This document shows, one piece after another, positions 54,007 to 64,000 of a stretch of DNA of 64,000 bases. The translations under genes were made by a program, and so were the position numbers. The DNA is from Sulfitobacter aestuariivivens (GTDB lineage Bacteria > Pseudomonadota > Alphaproteobacteria > Rhodobacterales > Rhodobacteraceae): NCBI RefSeq assembly GCF_014763045.1, contig NZ_JACTAG010000002.1, positions 310,001 to 374,000 of the forward strand, in the 5' to 3' direction. How positions within the stretch are numbered: position 1 is the stretch's first letter; every line of letters begins with the position of its first letter. The notes under the pieces are model-generated. The model was not told the DNA's origin, did not search any database, and saw only the letters and a program-made list of their open reading frames with translations.

Positions 54007-56100
54007 TTATGCGGCTTCCTTGTTGAGATCATCAAAGGTGCGGCCCTCGGCCACCAGTTGTTTCAGCAGAGGGGCGGGTTGCCAGAACCACGCATCCTCT
54101 TGCCCGTAGCGTTCAATATCGGCCAGAACCGCATCCAGCCCCTGAATATCGGCCCATTTCATCGGCCCGCCCCAGTAACGGGGAAAACCATAGCCAAAGA
54201 GCAGGGTCATATCCACGTCGAGCGGACGGCGCGCAATGCCTTCGCCGACGACTTCGGCGGCCTCGTTCACCATGGCGCACATGTAACGGCGCACGATTTC
54301 TGCGTCCGAGAAGTCGCGGGGCGTGATGCCCAGTGTTTGTTGTTCGTCCTTGATTAGCTCAAGGATTTTGGGGTTCGGTGTGCCGCCGCGCTTGCCCTTT
54401 TCATAGATGTAATACCCCTCGCCCGTCTTCTGTCCGTAATGGCCCTGTTCGCACAGACGGTCGATATAGGTCGGGACCCGCTCGTCGGGGTGGCGCGTGG
54501 CGGCCTTGCGCTTGCGGGTGGCCCAGCCAATATCCAGGCCGGCAAGGTCGGCGACTGCAAAGGGCCCCATGGCAAAGCCAAAGTCGGTCAGCGCGTCGTC
54601 AATCTGAAACGGTGAGGCGCCATCAAGCACCATGTGCCCCGCAACAGCGCGATAGGTTGACAGGATGCGGTTGCCGATGAACCCATCACAGACCCCTGCA
54701 CGCACCGCGACCTTGCCCAGCATCTTGCCCAAGGCAAAGCCCGTTGCGACCACATCCGGCGCGGTCTGGTCTGCGACCACGACCTCAAGCAGCTTCATCA
54801 CGTGGGCGGGCGAGAAAAAATGCAGGCCAATCACATCCGCCGGGCGCGTCGTGGAGGCCGCGATTTCATTCACATCCAGATAGGAGGTATTTGAGGCCAA
54901 CACGCAGCCCGGTTTGCAGGCCGCGTCCAGCTTGGCAAAGACCTGCTTTTTGACGTCCATTTCCTCAAACACGGCTTCGATCACCAGATCGACGTCTTTC
55001 AGGCTGTCGTAGTTCTGCGAGACCTCCAGCGCGATGCTCAGCAGATTGTCGTGCTTTTCCTGATTGATCTTGCCTCGCTTGAGCGCCCCGGCAAGATTGC
55101 CGCCAATGCGCCCTTTTGCGGCCTCCGCCGCGTCGTCGCTCATTTCGATCATCACAACGTTGAGACCGCTCAGCAAGCAGGCAGTTGCGATGCCCGCGCC
55201 CATGGTCCCGCCGCCGATGACACCGATGGATTGCAGGGCGCGGGGTGCAACACCCTTGAGTTCCGGCAGGTTGGAAACTGCGCGTTCATTGAAGAACGCG
55301 TGGATCAGGCCCTTGCGCTGATCCGTGTTCATCAGGTCCATGAATAATTCACGTTCGCGCTTGATGCCTTCATCAAACGGTAATTCCGAGGCTGCCTGCA
55401 CCGCGCGCATCGCAGTGGCCGGGCTTAGCTGCCCGCGGCCCTTTTTCAGCAGGGCGGCATGGGTTGCATCCCAGTCTATCCCCTGTGGATTTGGCATTTC
55501 GCTAACCGGCCGGCGCGCGGCGTTCGAGGCCAGCAGATCGCGCGCATAGGCCAGGCCGACGGTTTCGGGGTCGCCCTCTTCGATCTTGTCGATGATGCCG
55601 AGCTCAAGGGCCTCGGGCGCTTTGATGTGGCGGCCTGTGGTGATCGCCTCAACCGCCTTTTCAGCGCCGGTCAGGCGCGGCAGGCGCTGTGTGCCACCGG
55701 CACCGGGCAGGATGCCCAAATGCACCTCGGGCAAGCCAACGCGTGCACTGGGCTGGGCAACGCGGTAATGGCAGCCCAAGGCGACCTCAAGACCACCGCC
55801 CAGCGATACGCCATGCATGGAAGCCACGACCAACAGAGGCGACGCTTCGATCCGGGTGCACAAATCAGGCAGGTTCGGTTCCATCGGGGGTTTGCCGAAT
55901 TCCTTGATGTCGGCGCCTGCAATAAACGCGCGTCCATCGCCCACGATCAGAACGGCCTTGACCCCGTCTTCTGACTCGGCGCGGTCCATGGCGTCTGACA
56001 ACCCTTGCCGGACGGCTTGGGACAGCGCATTGACGGGCGGATTGGCGATGCGCAGAACGGCGATTTCATCGTGGCGTGTATAGGTGACAACGTCTGTCAT
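54007..56100 (-). CDS. FadB/FadJ-type bifunctional beta-oxidation enzyme
   Basis: This 697-residue protein combines an N-terminal enoyl-CoA hydratase domain ([59 protein letters not shown]) with a 3-hydroxyacyl-CoA dehydrogenase domain ([21 protein letters not shown] from about residue 295, and [18 protein letters not shown]). It catalyses hydration and NAD-dependent oxidation. The length is typical of the PimF/FadJ-like monofunctional-complex form. It is the first gene of an eight-gene operon running to 46704. Confidence 0.94.
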   Translation of the reverse strand: MTDVVTYTRHDEIAVLRIANPPVNALSQAVRQGLSDAMDRAESEDGVKAVLIVGDGRAFIAGADIKEFGKPPMEPNLPDLCTRIEASPLLVVASMHGVSLGGGLEVALGCHYRVAQPSARVGLPEVHLGILPGAGGTQRLPRLTGAEKAVEAITTGRHIKAPEALELGIIDKIEEGDPETVGLAYARDLLASNAARRPVSEMPNPQGIDWDATHAALLKKGRGQLSPATAMRAVQAASELPFDEGIKRERELFMDLMNTDQRKGLIHAFFNERAVSNLPELKGVAPRALQSIGVIGGGTMGAGIATACLLSGLNVVMIEMSDDAAEAAKGRIGGNLAGALKRGKINQEKHDNLLSIALEVSQNYDSLKDVDLVIEAVFEEMDVKKQVFAKLDAACKPGCVLASNTSYLDVNEIAASTTRPADVIGLHFFSPAHVMKLLEVVVADQTAPDVVATGFALGKMLGKVAVRAGVCDGFIGNRILSTYRAVAGHMVLDGASPFQIDDALTDFGFAMGPFAVADLAGLDIGWATRKRKAATRHPDERVPTYIDRLCEQGHYGQKTGEGYYIYEKGKRGGTPNPKILELIKDEQQTLGITPRDFSDAEIVRRYMCAMVNEAAEVVGEGIARRPLDVDMTLLFGYGFPRYWGGPMKWADIQGLDAVLADIERYGQEDAWFWQPAPLLKQLVAEGRTFDDLNKEAA

Positions 56101-56217
56101 GGTTCCCCCGGAAACTCTGTGCCCTTGGGCGGAATCAGCGCCTAGGCTTCAATTTGCCCACATGATGAGGATTGCCTGCCTATTGTCCACAGCCCGACCG
56201 CCGTGACGCGACGTTGC

Positions 56218-56706
56218 TCAGGGCGCGCGGTAGATGAAACAGCGACCCGGCACCGCGTCGGGCGGCAAATCGATTTCTGAAAGCGTCTCAAAATACATCC
56301 TGTCGCTGGCAACCATAAGGCCACCAGAGGCTAGAAGCGGTTCGATCACCGGTGAGAGCTGGCGCGCAAACGCGTCATTCTTTGCCAGATTGTGACCGCC
56401 AAGGTCGGCGTGAATGAGACGCGCTGTCGGGCCGAAGCGCTTGAGCGCTGCCGGCAGTGTTTCATAGACGTCGCCTAGCAGCACCATGTCATCAGGCGGC
56501 GTGCTGTCGGGATGCGAAGCAATCGCGCGTTCGAAAACATAGATGTCCCGGTCCGGCATGATTTCGACCATGTGATGATAGGTGCGCCCGTTGCCCAGCC
56601 CCAGTTCATAGACCGGTCCCGGCATGTCAGCGGTCAGGGCTGCAGCGTGGTTCAGGCAAGCCCGCTGAGACACCATTCGGTTGATAAAGAGGTCGAGACG
56701 GCTCAT
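56218..56706 (-). CDS. Class I SAM-dependent methyltransferase-like protein
   Basis: This 162-residue protein has VYELGLGNGRTYHHM (residues 32-46), a SAM-binding loop of the E/DxGxGxGR type, and LIHADLGGHN further on. The sequence is short, so it is either a minimal Rossmann methyltransferase or a fragmentary family member; no substrate is indicated. It is single-gene, divergent from the ABC operon that starts at 56837. Confidence 0.7.
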   Translation of the reverse strand: MSRLDLFINRMVSQRACLNHAAALTADMPGPVYELGLGNGRTYHHMVEIMPDRDIYVFERAIASHPDSTPPDDMVLLGDVYETLPAALKRFGPTARLIHADLGGHNLAKNDAFARQLSPVIEPLLASGGLMVASDRMYFETLSEIDLPPDAVPGRCFIYRAP

Positions 56707-56836
56707 GGCAATGCTCCCTTAACGTGTCCCTCATTACATGACCCAAGACGCGCCAGATGTGTAGAGCGGTTCAGCGGGCTGGACGAGGGGCTATAAATCG
56801 GCTTCACTCCGCTTAGGGGAGTTTCACGGGAAGTAC

Positions 56837-58606
56837 ATGACACCGCTGTTGCAAGTTGACGCGCTCAAGATCGGTTTTGGCACAGCTCCGGCTGTCGTTG
56901 AGGACGTGAGCTTTGACGTCATGCCCGGCGAGACCCTGGCATTGGTTGGTGAAAGCGGATCGGGCAAGACACTGACATGTCGTTCTGTTCTGCGCATCCT
57001 GCCTGAAGCAGCGCAATTGCGCAGCGGCAGCATCCGGTTTGATGGCACCAACGGGCCTCAGGATCTTTTCAACCTGTCCGAACGCGCCATGCGCAAGATC
57101 CGGGGCGACAGGATTTCGATGATCTTTCAGGAACCGATGCGGTCCTTGTCGCCATTACACCGTTTGGGCAATCAGGTGGCTGAAGTGCTGCGTCTGCATC
57201 GCAACATGAACCGTGCGCAATCCAAGAAGGTGGTGCTGGAACAGTTTGATCGGGTCGGCTTTGTCGATCCTGAACGCGCTTGGCGCAGCTATCCCTTTGA
57301 AATGTCGGGCGGGATGCGCCAGCGCGCGATGATTGCCATGGCCATGGTTGCAAAGCCCGAACTGCTGATCGCGGATGAACCTACCACTGCGCTTGATGTG
57401 ACCACGCAGGCGCAGGTGCTGGGATTGATCAATGAGTTACAGCGCGAGACCGGGATGGCGGTCATACTGGTTACGCACGACCTGGGCGTGGTGGCTAACA
57501 TGGCCCAAAAAGTCGTCGTCATGAACAAGGGTCGGGTCATGGAAAGCGGATCTGCGGCAGACGTGCTGGGCAGTCCGGCGCATGGCTATACCCAAAAACT
57601 TTTCAACGCCGCGCCGATGATCCCGGAAGTGGCCACGCCCGCACGCGCAATGGAACACGACGATATCATCATGGACCTGCGCAATGTAACCAAGACATTT
57701 ACCATGCGCGCGGGCGGCTGGCGCAAACCGGTGACCGTGACCGCCTGCAAGGACGTGAACCTGCAGGTGGTGCGCGGCAAGACGCTGGCCGTAGTGGGCG
57801 AAAGCGGGTCGGGCAAGACGACCTGTGCGCGTGTGGCATTGGGTGCCGAAGTGCCGGATGAGGGAGGTGAAGTGCTGTTTTACCCCGGCGACGGGGCTGA
57901 TCCCCTGCCCGTCCACGGCATGACACCTATGCAGCGGACAGCGTTCCAGCGTCAGGCGCAAATGGTGTTTCAGGACCCCTATTCGTCGCTGAGCCCCAGA
58001 ATGCGGATCGGCGCAACCCTGACAGAGCCGTTGGATATCCATGGCATCGGCACCCGCGCCGAGCGCCGCGAGAAGGCCGAAGAAATGCTGGGATGGGTTG
58101 GCCTGAACCCCGAGATGCTCAAACGCTACCCGCATGCCTTTTCGGGCGGTCAGAGACAACGGTTGTCCATTGCCCGGGCCCTGACGCTTGATCCCAAACT
58201 GCTGATCTGCGACGAACCCACGTCGGCGCTGGATGTGTCCGTGCAGGATCAGATCCTCTCGTTGCTTGAGGACATCCGCGACCGGGCCGACCTCAGTTAC
58301 CTCTTCATCAGCCACGATCTGGCCGTCGTGGCGCGGATTGCCGATGAGGTCGCGGTGATGCGTGCGGGTGTGATCGTGGAACAGGCCCCACCCGATACGC
58401 TTTTCTACAACCCGCAACATCCCTACACCCAGGCGCTGATCGCGGCCCAACCCGAACCCGACATCTCGCGGCCCATTGATCTTGATCTGGTTGCCAAGGG
58501 CGCGGGCGCCCCGACAACCTGGCCGGAGATGTTCCGGTTTGACGCGCTTGAAGCCCCCGCTCTGCGCGAGCTTGAGCCCGGTCATCTGGTGCGGTGCCAT
58601 GCATAG
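56837..58606 (+). CDS. Fused double ATPase of a Yej-like ABC transporter
   Basis: This 589-residue protein contains two complete oligopeptide-type ATPase domains in one chain: Walker A GESGSGKT near residue 36 and GESGSGKTT near 320, with signatures MSGGMRQR and FSGGQRQR and Walker [13 protein letters not shown] and [12 protein letters not shown]. This is the layout of YejF/GsiA. GGGAAG precedes the start. It is first in an ATPase-receptor-permease-permease operon. It ends inside the receptor gene by eight bases. Confidence 0.93.
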   Translation: MTPLLQVDALKIGFGTAPAVVEDVSFDVMPGETLALVGESGSGKTLTCRSVLRILPEAAQLRSGSIRFDGTNGPQDLFNLSERAMRKIRGDRISMIFQEPMRSLSPLHRLGNQVAEVLRLHRNMNRAQSKKVVLEQFDRVGFVDPERAWRSYPFEMSGGMRQRAMIAMAMVAKPELLIADEPTTALDVTTQAQVLGLINELQRETGMAVILVTHDLGVVANMAQKVVVMNKGRVMESGSAADVLGSPAHGYTQKLFNAAPMIPEVATPARAMEHDDIIMDLRNVTKTFTMRAGGWRKPVTVTACKDVNLQVVRGKTLAVVGESGSGKTTCARVALGAEVPDEGGEVLFYPGDGADPLPVHGMTPMQRTAFQRQAQMVFQDPYSSLSPRMRIGATLTEPLDIHGIGTRAERREKAEEMLGWVGLNPEMLKRYPHAFSGGQRQRLSIARALTLDPKLLICDEPTSALDVSVQDQILSLLEDIRDRADLSYLFISHDLAVVARIADEVAVMRAGVIVEQAPPDTLFYNPQHPYTQALIAAQPEPDISRPIDLDLVAKGAGAPTTWPEMFRFDALEAPALRELEPGHLVRCHA

Positions 58607-60509
58607 AGTGCTTGTCCTGCTATTGCTTCTGTCGGGCCCGGTCTGGTCAGCGTCACCGCTGCAGGAGACGACGTTTTGGGCGCAAGAGGTCCAACAGGGC
58701 AATTTGCCTCCCGTGCATGACCGCATCCCCGTAGATCCGCTGGTCGTCGACCTTGAGGAAAAGGGCCGGACCTTTGGCAAACAGGGCGGGACATTGCGGA
58801 CGTTTGTTTCGCGCTCCAAGGACGTGCGTCAGATGGTGGTCTACGGGTATGCGCGGCTTGTGGGGTATGATTCGAACTATTCGCTTTACCCTGACATCCT
58901 GCGCGAAATCGAGGTGGTGGAAGGCCGCAAGTTCATCATGCACCTGCGAGAAGGCCACAAATGGTCCGACGGCGCGCCCTTCACCTCGGAGGATTTCCGT
59001 TACTGGTGGGAAGGGGTGATCAACAACCCCCTGATCACGCCCTCAGGCCCGCCGGATTTCATGTATTTTGACGGCTACTTGGGCAGCGTGACCTTTCCCG
59101 ATCCGCAGACTGTCATCTTTGAGTGGCCCAATCCCAACCCCAATTTCCTGCCCCTGCTTGCGCAGGCGGCGCCGCCGTTCATTTACAGGCCCGCGCACTA
59201 CCTCAAACAGTTTCATGGGGAGTATGCCGACCCGGATGCACTGGCCAAGGAAGTCCGGCGCGCGCGGGTCAAAAGCTGGGCTGCGCTGCACAACAAGCGC
59301 GACAACATGTACAAGTTCGACAATCCGGACCAGCCGACGCTGCAGCCCTGGATCAATGCCAGCCCCACAGGGTCGTCGCGCCAGCTTTTCGTGCGCAATC
59401 CCTACTATCACCGCATTGATGCGCGGGGCGTGCAGCTTCCCTATATCGACGTTGTCGAAATGCAGATCGTTTCAGGCGGGCTGGTTGCCGCCAAGGCCAA
59501 CGCGGGCGAGGCGGATCTGCAGGCGCGCGGGCTCGATTTTCCCGATATCTCCATTCTCAAGAAGGGAGAGGCCGACGGGGGCAACTATCGCACCGTTCTG
59601 TGGGGCAACGGTGCGGCCAGTCAGATCGCGATCTATCCCAACCTCAACTTCGCCGACCCTGTCTGGCGCGATGTGATGCGCGACGTACGGTTCCGGCGCG
59701 CCCTGAGCTATGGCATCGACCGGCGCATGATCAATCGCGCGCTTTACTTCGGTCTGGCCAAAGAGGGCGCGATGACCGCGCTAAGCTCAAGCCCGCTTTA
59801 TAACCCGGCCTATCACTTTGCGTCGGCGGTCTATTACCCGGCCAAGGCCAATGCCCTGCTCGATGAAATGGGCCTGACAGAACGCGATTCACGTGGCATT
59901 CGCCTGTTGCCCGACGGTCGTCCGATGGAATTTGTGGTCGAAACCGCGGGCGAGCGGCAAGAGGTCGAGAATGCGCTGGCGATTGTTTCGGATACCTGGC
60001 TTGAGATCGGGGTCAAACTGGTGATGCGTCCGCTGGATCGGAACATTCTGCGCAACAGGGTTTATGCAGGGGTCAGCATGGCGGCGGTCTGGTTTGGTTG
60101 GGATAACGGTTTGCCGACGTTGAATACCTCGCCCCTCTATCTTGCGCCGACCAATCAGGAATTCTTTTCCTGGCCCAAGTGGGGTCAGCACTACCAATCA
60201 GCCGGTGAACTGGGCGAGGCCCCGCAGGACGACGCCCCCAATCGCCTGCTGGCAATGGCCGACGGGTGGAGCCATGCCTATGACGACAAGACCCGCGAAA
60301 TCTTCTGGCGCGAAATGCTGCGCATCCATGCCGAACAGGTCTATGCCATTGGCATTCTCAGCGAGGCACCCCAGCCCGTGGTGATCAACAAGAACCTGCG
60401 CAATGTGCCTGATACAGGTATCTGGGCCTTTGACCCTGGCGCGCATTTTGGCGTGCACAGGATCGATGAGTTTTATTACGAGAATCCACACCAGCAGGTA
60501 TCGCAATGA
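58599..60509 (+). CDS. Yej-like oligopeptide ABC substrate-binding protein
   Basis: This 636-residue family 5 solute-binding protein starts [17 protein letters not shown], a signal peptide cleaved near SAS. It is longer than ordinary DppA receptors and resembles the YejA group (about 600 residues) that binds longer peptides and, in enterobacteria, microcin C. Seen are MHLREGHKWSDGAPFTSEDFRYWWEG and RFRRALSYGIDRRMINRAL. The start is coupled to the upstream ATPase gene. It has no phased-repeat element of the kind found before the other peptide importer here. Confidence 0.9.
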   Translation: MHRVLVLLLLLSGPVWSASPLQETTFWAQEVQQGNLPPVHDRIPVDPLVVDLEEKGRTFGKQGGTLRTFVSRSKDVRQMVVYGYARLVGYDSNYSLYPDILREIEVVEGRKFIMHLREGHKWSDGAPFTSEDFRYWWEGVINNPLITPSGPPDFMYFDGYLGSVTFPDPQTVIFEWPNPNPNFLPLLAQAAPPFIYRPAHYLKQFHGEYADPDALAKEVRRARVKSWAALHNKRDNMYKFDNPDQPTLQPWINASPTGSSRQLFVRNPYYHRIDARGVQLPYIDVVEMQIVSGGLVAAKANAGEADLQARGLDFPDISILKKGEADGGNYRTVLWGNGAASQIAIYPNLNFADPVWRDVMRDVRFRRALSYGIDRRMINRALYFGLAKEGAMTALSSSPLYNPAYHFASAVYYPAKANALLDEMGLTERDSRGIRLLPDGRPMEFVVETAGERQEVENALAIVSDTWLEIGVKLVMRPLDRNILRNRVYAGVSMAAVWFGWDNGLPTLNTSPLYLAPTNQEFFSWPKWGQHYQSAGELGEAPQDDAPNRLLAMADGWSHAYDDKTREIFWREMLRIHAEQVYAIGILSEAPQPVVINKNLRNVPDTGIWAFDPGAHFGVHRIDEFYYENPHQQVSQ

Positions 60510-61534
60510 TGCTCTTGCGCTATGCGGTCTACCGCACGTTCACCATGCTGCTGACGCTTTGGGTCGTGTCCATTTTGGTCTTCGCCATTATCAACCTGCC
60601 GCCTGGAGATTACCTGTCGAACCAGATCGCTGAACTGCGGGCAACCGGACAGGCCGAGGGCGTGGCCAAGGCAGAGTTTCTACGCAAGGAATATGCTCTC
60701 GATAAGCCTCTTTATCAGCAATACCTGATCTGGGTCGGCTTTATTCCCGGGCCGCTGGGCTTTTCCGGGCTGATCCAGGGCGATTTCGGTTGGTCTTTCG
60801 AATTTGACCGGCCGGTGGGCGACATTGTCGGCGATGCGCTGTGGCTCACAGTGTTGGTGAACCTGTCGGCGGTCCTGTTTGTCTACGCGGTGGCCCTGCC
60901 GCTGGGGGTTCTTGCGGCGGCAAAATCCGAGACCTGGGCCGACTACACGGCTGGATTTGTTGGCTATCTGGGGCTTGCCACGCCCAACTTTCTGTTGGCT
61001 TTGATCCTGTTTTACTACGGCCACAAGTATTTTAACCTGCCTATCGGCGGGCTGATGTCGCCCGAATTCGAGGGGCAGCCGATGTCGTGGGACAAGGTGA
61101 AGTCGATTCTGCTGCACCTGATTGTCCCCACCTTTGTGATTGGCACCTCAGGTGCGGCGGCGATGATGCAACGCCTGCGCGCCAACATGCTGGACGAACT
61201 TAGCAAGCCCTACGTGGAGACCGCCAAGGCCAAGGGGTTGGCCCCGGCCAAGCTGCTGGCGAAGTATCCATTGCGCATGGCGTTCAATCCGTTTGTCGCG
61301 GACATCGGCAACCTGCTGCCCTCCATGATCTCAGGCTCCGTGCTTGTTTCGGTGGTGCTGGGGCTGCAGACGATTGGTCCTGCCCTGCTGACCGCATTGA
61401 AGTCACAGGATCAGTTCCTGGCCGGCTTTATTCTGATGTTCGTGGCATTGCTTACGCTGATCGGCACGATGATTTCGGATATTCTGCTGGTGCTCTTGGA
61501 TCCGCGCATTCGCTACGGCGGTCGCGGCGCATGA
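60506..61534 (+). CDS. Peptide ABC transporter permease (YejB-like)
   Basis: This 342-residue permease has an N-terminal helix, DNPPxDY-like segment FAIINLPPGDYLSNQIA, about five further helices, and an EAA loop near SKPYVETAKAKGLAPAKLLAKYPLR. It is DppB/YejB-type. Its ATG overlaps the receptor stop as ATGA, and the next gene overlaps it similarly. Confidence 0.92.
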   Translation: MMLLRYAVYRTFTMLLTLWVVSILVFAIINLPPGDYLSNQIAELRATGQAEGVAKAEFLRKEYALDKPLYQQYLIWVGFIPGPLGFSGLIQGDFGWSFEFDRPVGDIVGDALWLTVLVNLSAVLFVYAVALPLGVLAAAKSETWADYTAGFVGYLGLATPNFLLALILFYYGHKYFNLPIGGLMSPEFEGQPMSWDKVKSILLHLIVPTFVIGTSGAAAMMQRLRANMLDELSKPYVETAKAKGLAPAKLLAKYPLRMAFNPFVADIGNLLPSMISGSVLVSVVLGLQTIGPALLTALKSQDQFLAGFILMFVALLTLIGTMISDILLVLLDPRIRYGGRGA

Positions 61535-62688
61535 GCGGCATCCAGCCTGACAATCGTTTCGTCGATACCGCTCCTTGGGTGGACGAGGTGGATGCCTCGG
61601 CCCCCGAACGATCGGAAATGGATGCGTCCGCCTGGCGGCTGACGTGGCGCAAGTTTAAACGTCACAAGCTCGCACTTGTGTCTGGCATCTTTCTTTTGGT
61701 TTGTTACCTGATCCTGCCCATCGCAGGGTTCATCGCGCCCTACACGCCCAATGAACGCAGCGCCGATTATCTTTATGCGCCACCACAAAGCATTAATCTG
61801 TGGCACGAGGGAAAGTTTGTCGGGCCCTATATCTATCCAATCACCGCAAAGGCTGATCTTGAGAGTTTTCGCTGGACCTATACCACCAACGAAGAAAATC
61901 CGATGCCGCTGGAATTCTTTTGCGAAGGCAACAGCTATAATCTTTTCGGGTTCATCCCTTCGGACACGCACCTGTTCTGCGCACCGGCGGGGGCGACTGT
62001 TTTCCTTTGGGGTTCTGACAGGCTGGGCCGCGATGTTTTCAGCCGTATCCTTTATGGCGCGCAGCTGTCGCTGACGGTTGGTCTGATCGGGATCAGCGTA
62101 AGCTTTCTGTTGGGCATCACGTTTGGCGCGCTGGCCGGATATTTCGGCGGGCGCACAGATTGGATCGTCAACCGGGTGATCGAAATCCTGCGATCTTTGC
62201 CAGAGTTACCGTTGTGGCTGGCCTTGTCGGCGGCGGTGCCATCGAACTGGGGGCCGGTCGCCGTGTTCTTCATCATCTCGATTATTCTGGGCATCCTCGA
62301 CTGGCCGGGGCTTGCGCGTGCGGTTCGGTCGAAGTTCCTGTCGCTGCGCGAAGAGGAATTCGTGAAGGCCGCCGAGATGATGGGCGCAAAGCCCGGACGC
62401 GTGATCCGCAAACATCTGTTGCCGAACTTCAGTTCACACCTCATCGCAAGCGCAACCCTGTCGATCCCCGCGATGATCCTTGGGGAAACCGCACTCAGCT
62501 TTCTGGGCCTTGGCCTGCGGGCTCCTGCCGTCAGCTGGGGCGTGATGCTTAATGATGCGCAGAACCTCGCCAGCATCGAGATCTATTGGTGGACCGCGAT
62601 CCCCATGCTGCCGATCATCGTCGTGGTGCTGGCGTTCAACTTCCTCGGCGACGGCCTGCGCGCCTCGCTTGACCCCTACAAAGGCTGA
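61531..62688 (+). CDS. Peptide ABC transporter permease (YejE-like)
   Basis: This 385-residue permease has a first helix near residues 48-70, a long periplasmic insert of about 100 residues, then GSDRLGRDVFSRILYGAQLSLTVGL in pieces, typical of DppC/OppC proteins, and five more helices with EAA motif EEEFVKAAEMMGAKPGR. The large insert is as in YejE-like members. It ends the ABC operon. Confidence 0.92.
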   Translation: MSGIQPDNRFVDTAPWVDEVDASAPERSEMDASAWRLTWRKFKRHKLALVSGIFLLVCYLILPIAGFIAPYTPNERSADYLYAPPQSINLWHEGKFVGPYIYPITAKADLESFRWTYTTNEENPMPLEFFCEGNSYNLFGFIPSDTHLFCAPAGATVFLWGSDRLGRDVFSRILYGAQLSLTVGLIGISVSFLLGITFGALAGYFGGRTDWIVNRVIEILRSLPELPLWLALSAAVPSNWGPVAVFFIISIILGILDWPGLARAVRSKFLSLREEEFVKAAEMMGAKPGRVIRKHLLPNFSSHLIASATLSIPAMILGETALSFLGLGLRAPAVSWGVMLNDAQNLASIEIYWWTAIPMLPIIVVVLAFNFLGDGLRASLDPYKG

Positions 62689-62718
62689 GGGTGAGATAAT
62701 GGGTTTATGCTTCCTGAC

Positions 62719-62764
62719 ACCCGACAAAACTGCCTGCTGATTGCCGCCGCTTGGCCTGTCGGGT
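62719..62764 (+). repeat. Inverted repeat after the Yej-like operon
   Basis: ACCCGACA (62719-62726) and TGTCGGGT (62757-62764) are perfect 8-bp arms separated by 30 bases. In the 235-base gap between the ABC operon and lepA it may act as a transcription-ending or mRNA-protecting structure, though no T-run follows. I found no other feature in this gap. Confidence 0.3.
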
Positions 62765-62923
62765 CTGGCATCAATGTATGCGGACGCGCGCCCTGAAACC
62801 GACCGATGCATTTCCCGCGATGCGCGCGCCATCACGCGGTCGTTGAACGCGGCCACAGCCCCGCGTCCCGCCTCGTGAACAACTCACCTTGACCACTTCT
62901 CAAAACCTCTACATATCAGCGCA

Positions 62924-64000
62924 ATGACACCGCTTTCACACATCCGCAATTTCTCCATCGTGGCGCATATCGATCACGGGAAATCGACGCTGGCCGACCG
63001 CCTGATCCAGTCCACCAATACCGTGGCGGATCGGGACATGAAGGAACAGATGCTCGACAGTATGGACATCGAGCGCGAGCGCGGGATCACCATCAAGGCC
63101 CAGACCGTGCGGATCAACTACACCGCCAAAGATGGCGAGGAATACATCCTCAACCTGATCGACACCCCCGGGCATGTGGATTTTGCCTATGAGGTCAGCC
63201 GGTCCATGCGCGCCGTCGAAGGATCGCTGCTGGTGGTGGACAGCACCCAAGGGGTCGAGGCGCAGACGCTTGCCAATGTCTACCACGCCATCGAAGCGGA
63301 CCATGAGATCGTGCCGGTCCTTAACAAGATCGACCTGCCCGCCAGCGACTGCGACCGCGTGGCCGAACAGATCGAGGATGTGATCGGCATTGACGCAACC
63401 GGCGCCATCCGGGTCTCCGCCAAGACCGGCGTCGGGATTGAGGACACGCTTGAGGCCATCGTCACCCACCTGCCCGCACCCAAAGGCACGCTGGATGCCC
63501 CGCTCAAGGCCATGCTGGTGGATTCGTGGTACGACAGCTATCTCGGCGTGATCGTCCTCGTGCGGATCATGGACGGCCAGCTGCGCAAGGGCGACCGGAT
63601 CCGCATGATGCAGAACGGATCCGTCCACCACGTCGACCGCATTGGCGTCTTCCGTCCCCAGATGACAGAGATCGACACGCTGGGCCCCGGCGAAATTGGC
63701 TTTCTGACCGCCTCGATCAAACAGGTGCGCGACACCCGCGTGGGCGATACCATCACGCACGAGAAAAAGGGCACCGATACCGCGCTGCCGGGTTTCAAAC
63801 CCTCGCAGCCTGTCGTGTTCTGTGGCCTCTTCCCGGTGGATTCAGCCGAATTCGAAGACCTGCGCGATGCCATCGAAAAACTGGCCCTCAACGACGCGTC
63901 GTTCAGCTTCGAAATGGAGACCTCTGCCGCCCTCGGCTTCGGATTCCGCTGCGGGTTCCTGGGGCTGTTGCACCTCGAGGTGATCCGCGACCGGATCGAA
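62924..64000 (+). CDS. lepA: Elongation factor 4 (LepA), N-terminal part
   Basis: The first 359 residues of LepA are present; the gene runs off the window end. The GTPase domain is clear: P-loop AHIDHGKST, switch motif [19 protein letters not shown] and SAKTG. The second domain begins near residue 190. LepA is a ribosome-bound GTPase that back-translocates or helps ribosome assembly. The start [17 protein letters not shown] is the usual family start. The usual length is about 600 residues. Confidence 0.95.
   Translation, partial: MTPLSHIRNFSIVAHIDHGKSTLADRLIQSTNTVADRDMKEQMLDSMDIERERGITIKAQTVRINYTAKDGEEYILNLIDTPGHVDFAYEVSRSMRAVEGSLLVVDSTQGVEAQTLANVYHAIEADHEIVPVLNKIDLPASDCDRVAEQIEDVIGIDATGAIRVSAKTGVGIEDTLEAIVTHLPAPKGTLDAPLKAMLVDSWYDSYLGVIVLVRIMDGQLRKGDRIRMMQNGSVHHVDRIGVFRPQMTEIDTLGPGEIGFLTASIKQVRDTRVGDTITHEKKGTDTALPGFKPSQPVVFCGLFPVDSAEFEDLRDAIEKLALNDASFSFEMETSAALGFGFRCGFLGLLHLEVIRDRIE

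Noticed and set aside
56795-56835. Short ACTCC/GGGAGT hairpin before the fused ATPase gene
   Set aside because: The stem is only five or six base pairs and overlaps the likely leader; no terminator or riboswitch features were seen.
57437-58819. A 460-residue reverse-strand open frame over the fused ATPase gene
   Set aside because: It is antisense to a gene with two complete Walker A/B sets and has no family features.

Overview
The window is gene-dense, GC-rich DNA that looks like the chromosome of a marine alphaproteobacterium of the Rhodobacteraceae (Roseobacter group). The evidence is the gene content: DUF1127 and DUF1223 proteins, many ABC and TRAP transporters, an operon resembling pimeloyl-CoA oxidation, and GC-rich palindromes in gaps. 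Most operons are tightly packed, with repeated ATGA/GTGA overlaps. I saw no tRNA, rRNA, CRISPR array, insertion sequence, integrase or phage gene.

Layout. 1-7.5 kb holds housekeeping genes: a TPR protein, fliG, an LpxL-type acyltransferase, a DUF1223 protein, acnA, and a secreted ankyrin-cytochrome c fusion. 7.9-15.2 kb encodes a peptide-type ABC importer. Its binding-protein gene is separated from its permease and ATPase genes by a HxlR-type regulator and a DUF1127 gene. Both parts of the importer are preceded by the same compound regulatory element: five 11-bp phased repeats, a GGCGTTAA box, and GTTGC-N13-GCAAC. 15.4-16.7 kb is a glycerate 2-kinase.

16.7-35.9 kb is a large catabolic region. 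It has leuC/leuD-type hydratase genes divergent from a seven-gene operon: tautomerase-SnoaL fusion, HyuB, HyuA, isochorismatase-fold hydrolase, PrpB/dimethylmalate-lyase-like enzyme, flavoprotein dehydrogenase, and Asp/Glu-racemase-like protein. These are followed by a hydroxyacyl-CoA dehydrogenase, an opine-type dehydrogenase, a TRAP transporter with an embedded GFA-family gene, two PLP aminotransferases and an MmgE/PrpD protein. Together they suggest import and breakdown of an unidentified nitrogen-containing or branched dicarboxylate-type substrate to pyruvate and a short acid. Two of the hydrolase/racemase proteins lack the cysteines that define their families.

35.9-37.1 kb carries topoisomerase IB and a DUF2945 protein. 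37.2-45.9 kb is the most distinctive module: a sulfatase with a CGASR motif, a NitT/TauT-type ABC transporter, and, divergent from it, a 1068-residue self-sufficient reductive dehalogenase (corrinoid domain, two [4Fe-4S] motifs, flavin/NAD reductase, plant-type [2Fe-2S]). The dehalogenase gene overlaps a UDP-glucuronate-epimerase-like gene. This could be a route for sulfated, halogenated marine aromatics, which is inference.

46-56.1 kb contains rpe and an eight-gene reverse-strand beta-oxidation operon similar in content to the pim dicarboxylate operon. 56.2-62.7 kb has a small methyltransferase-like gene and a Yej-like oligopeptide ABC operon. The window ends inside lepA.
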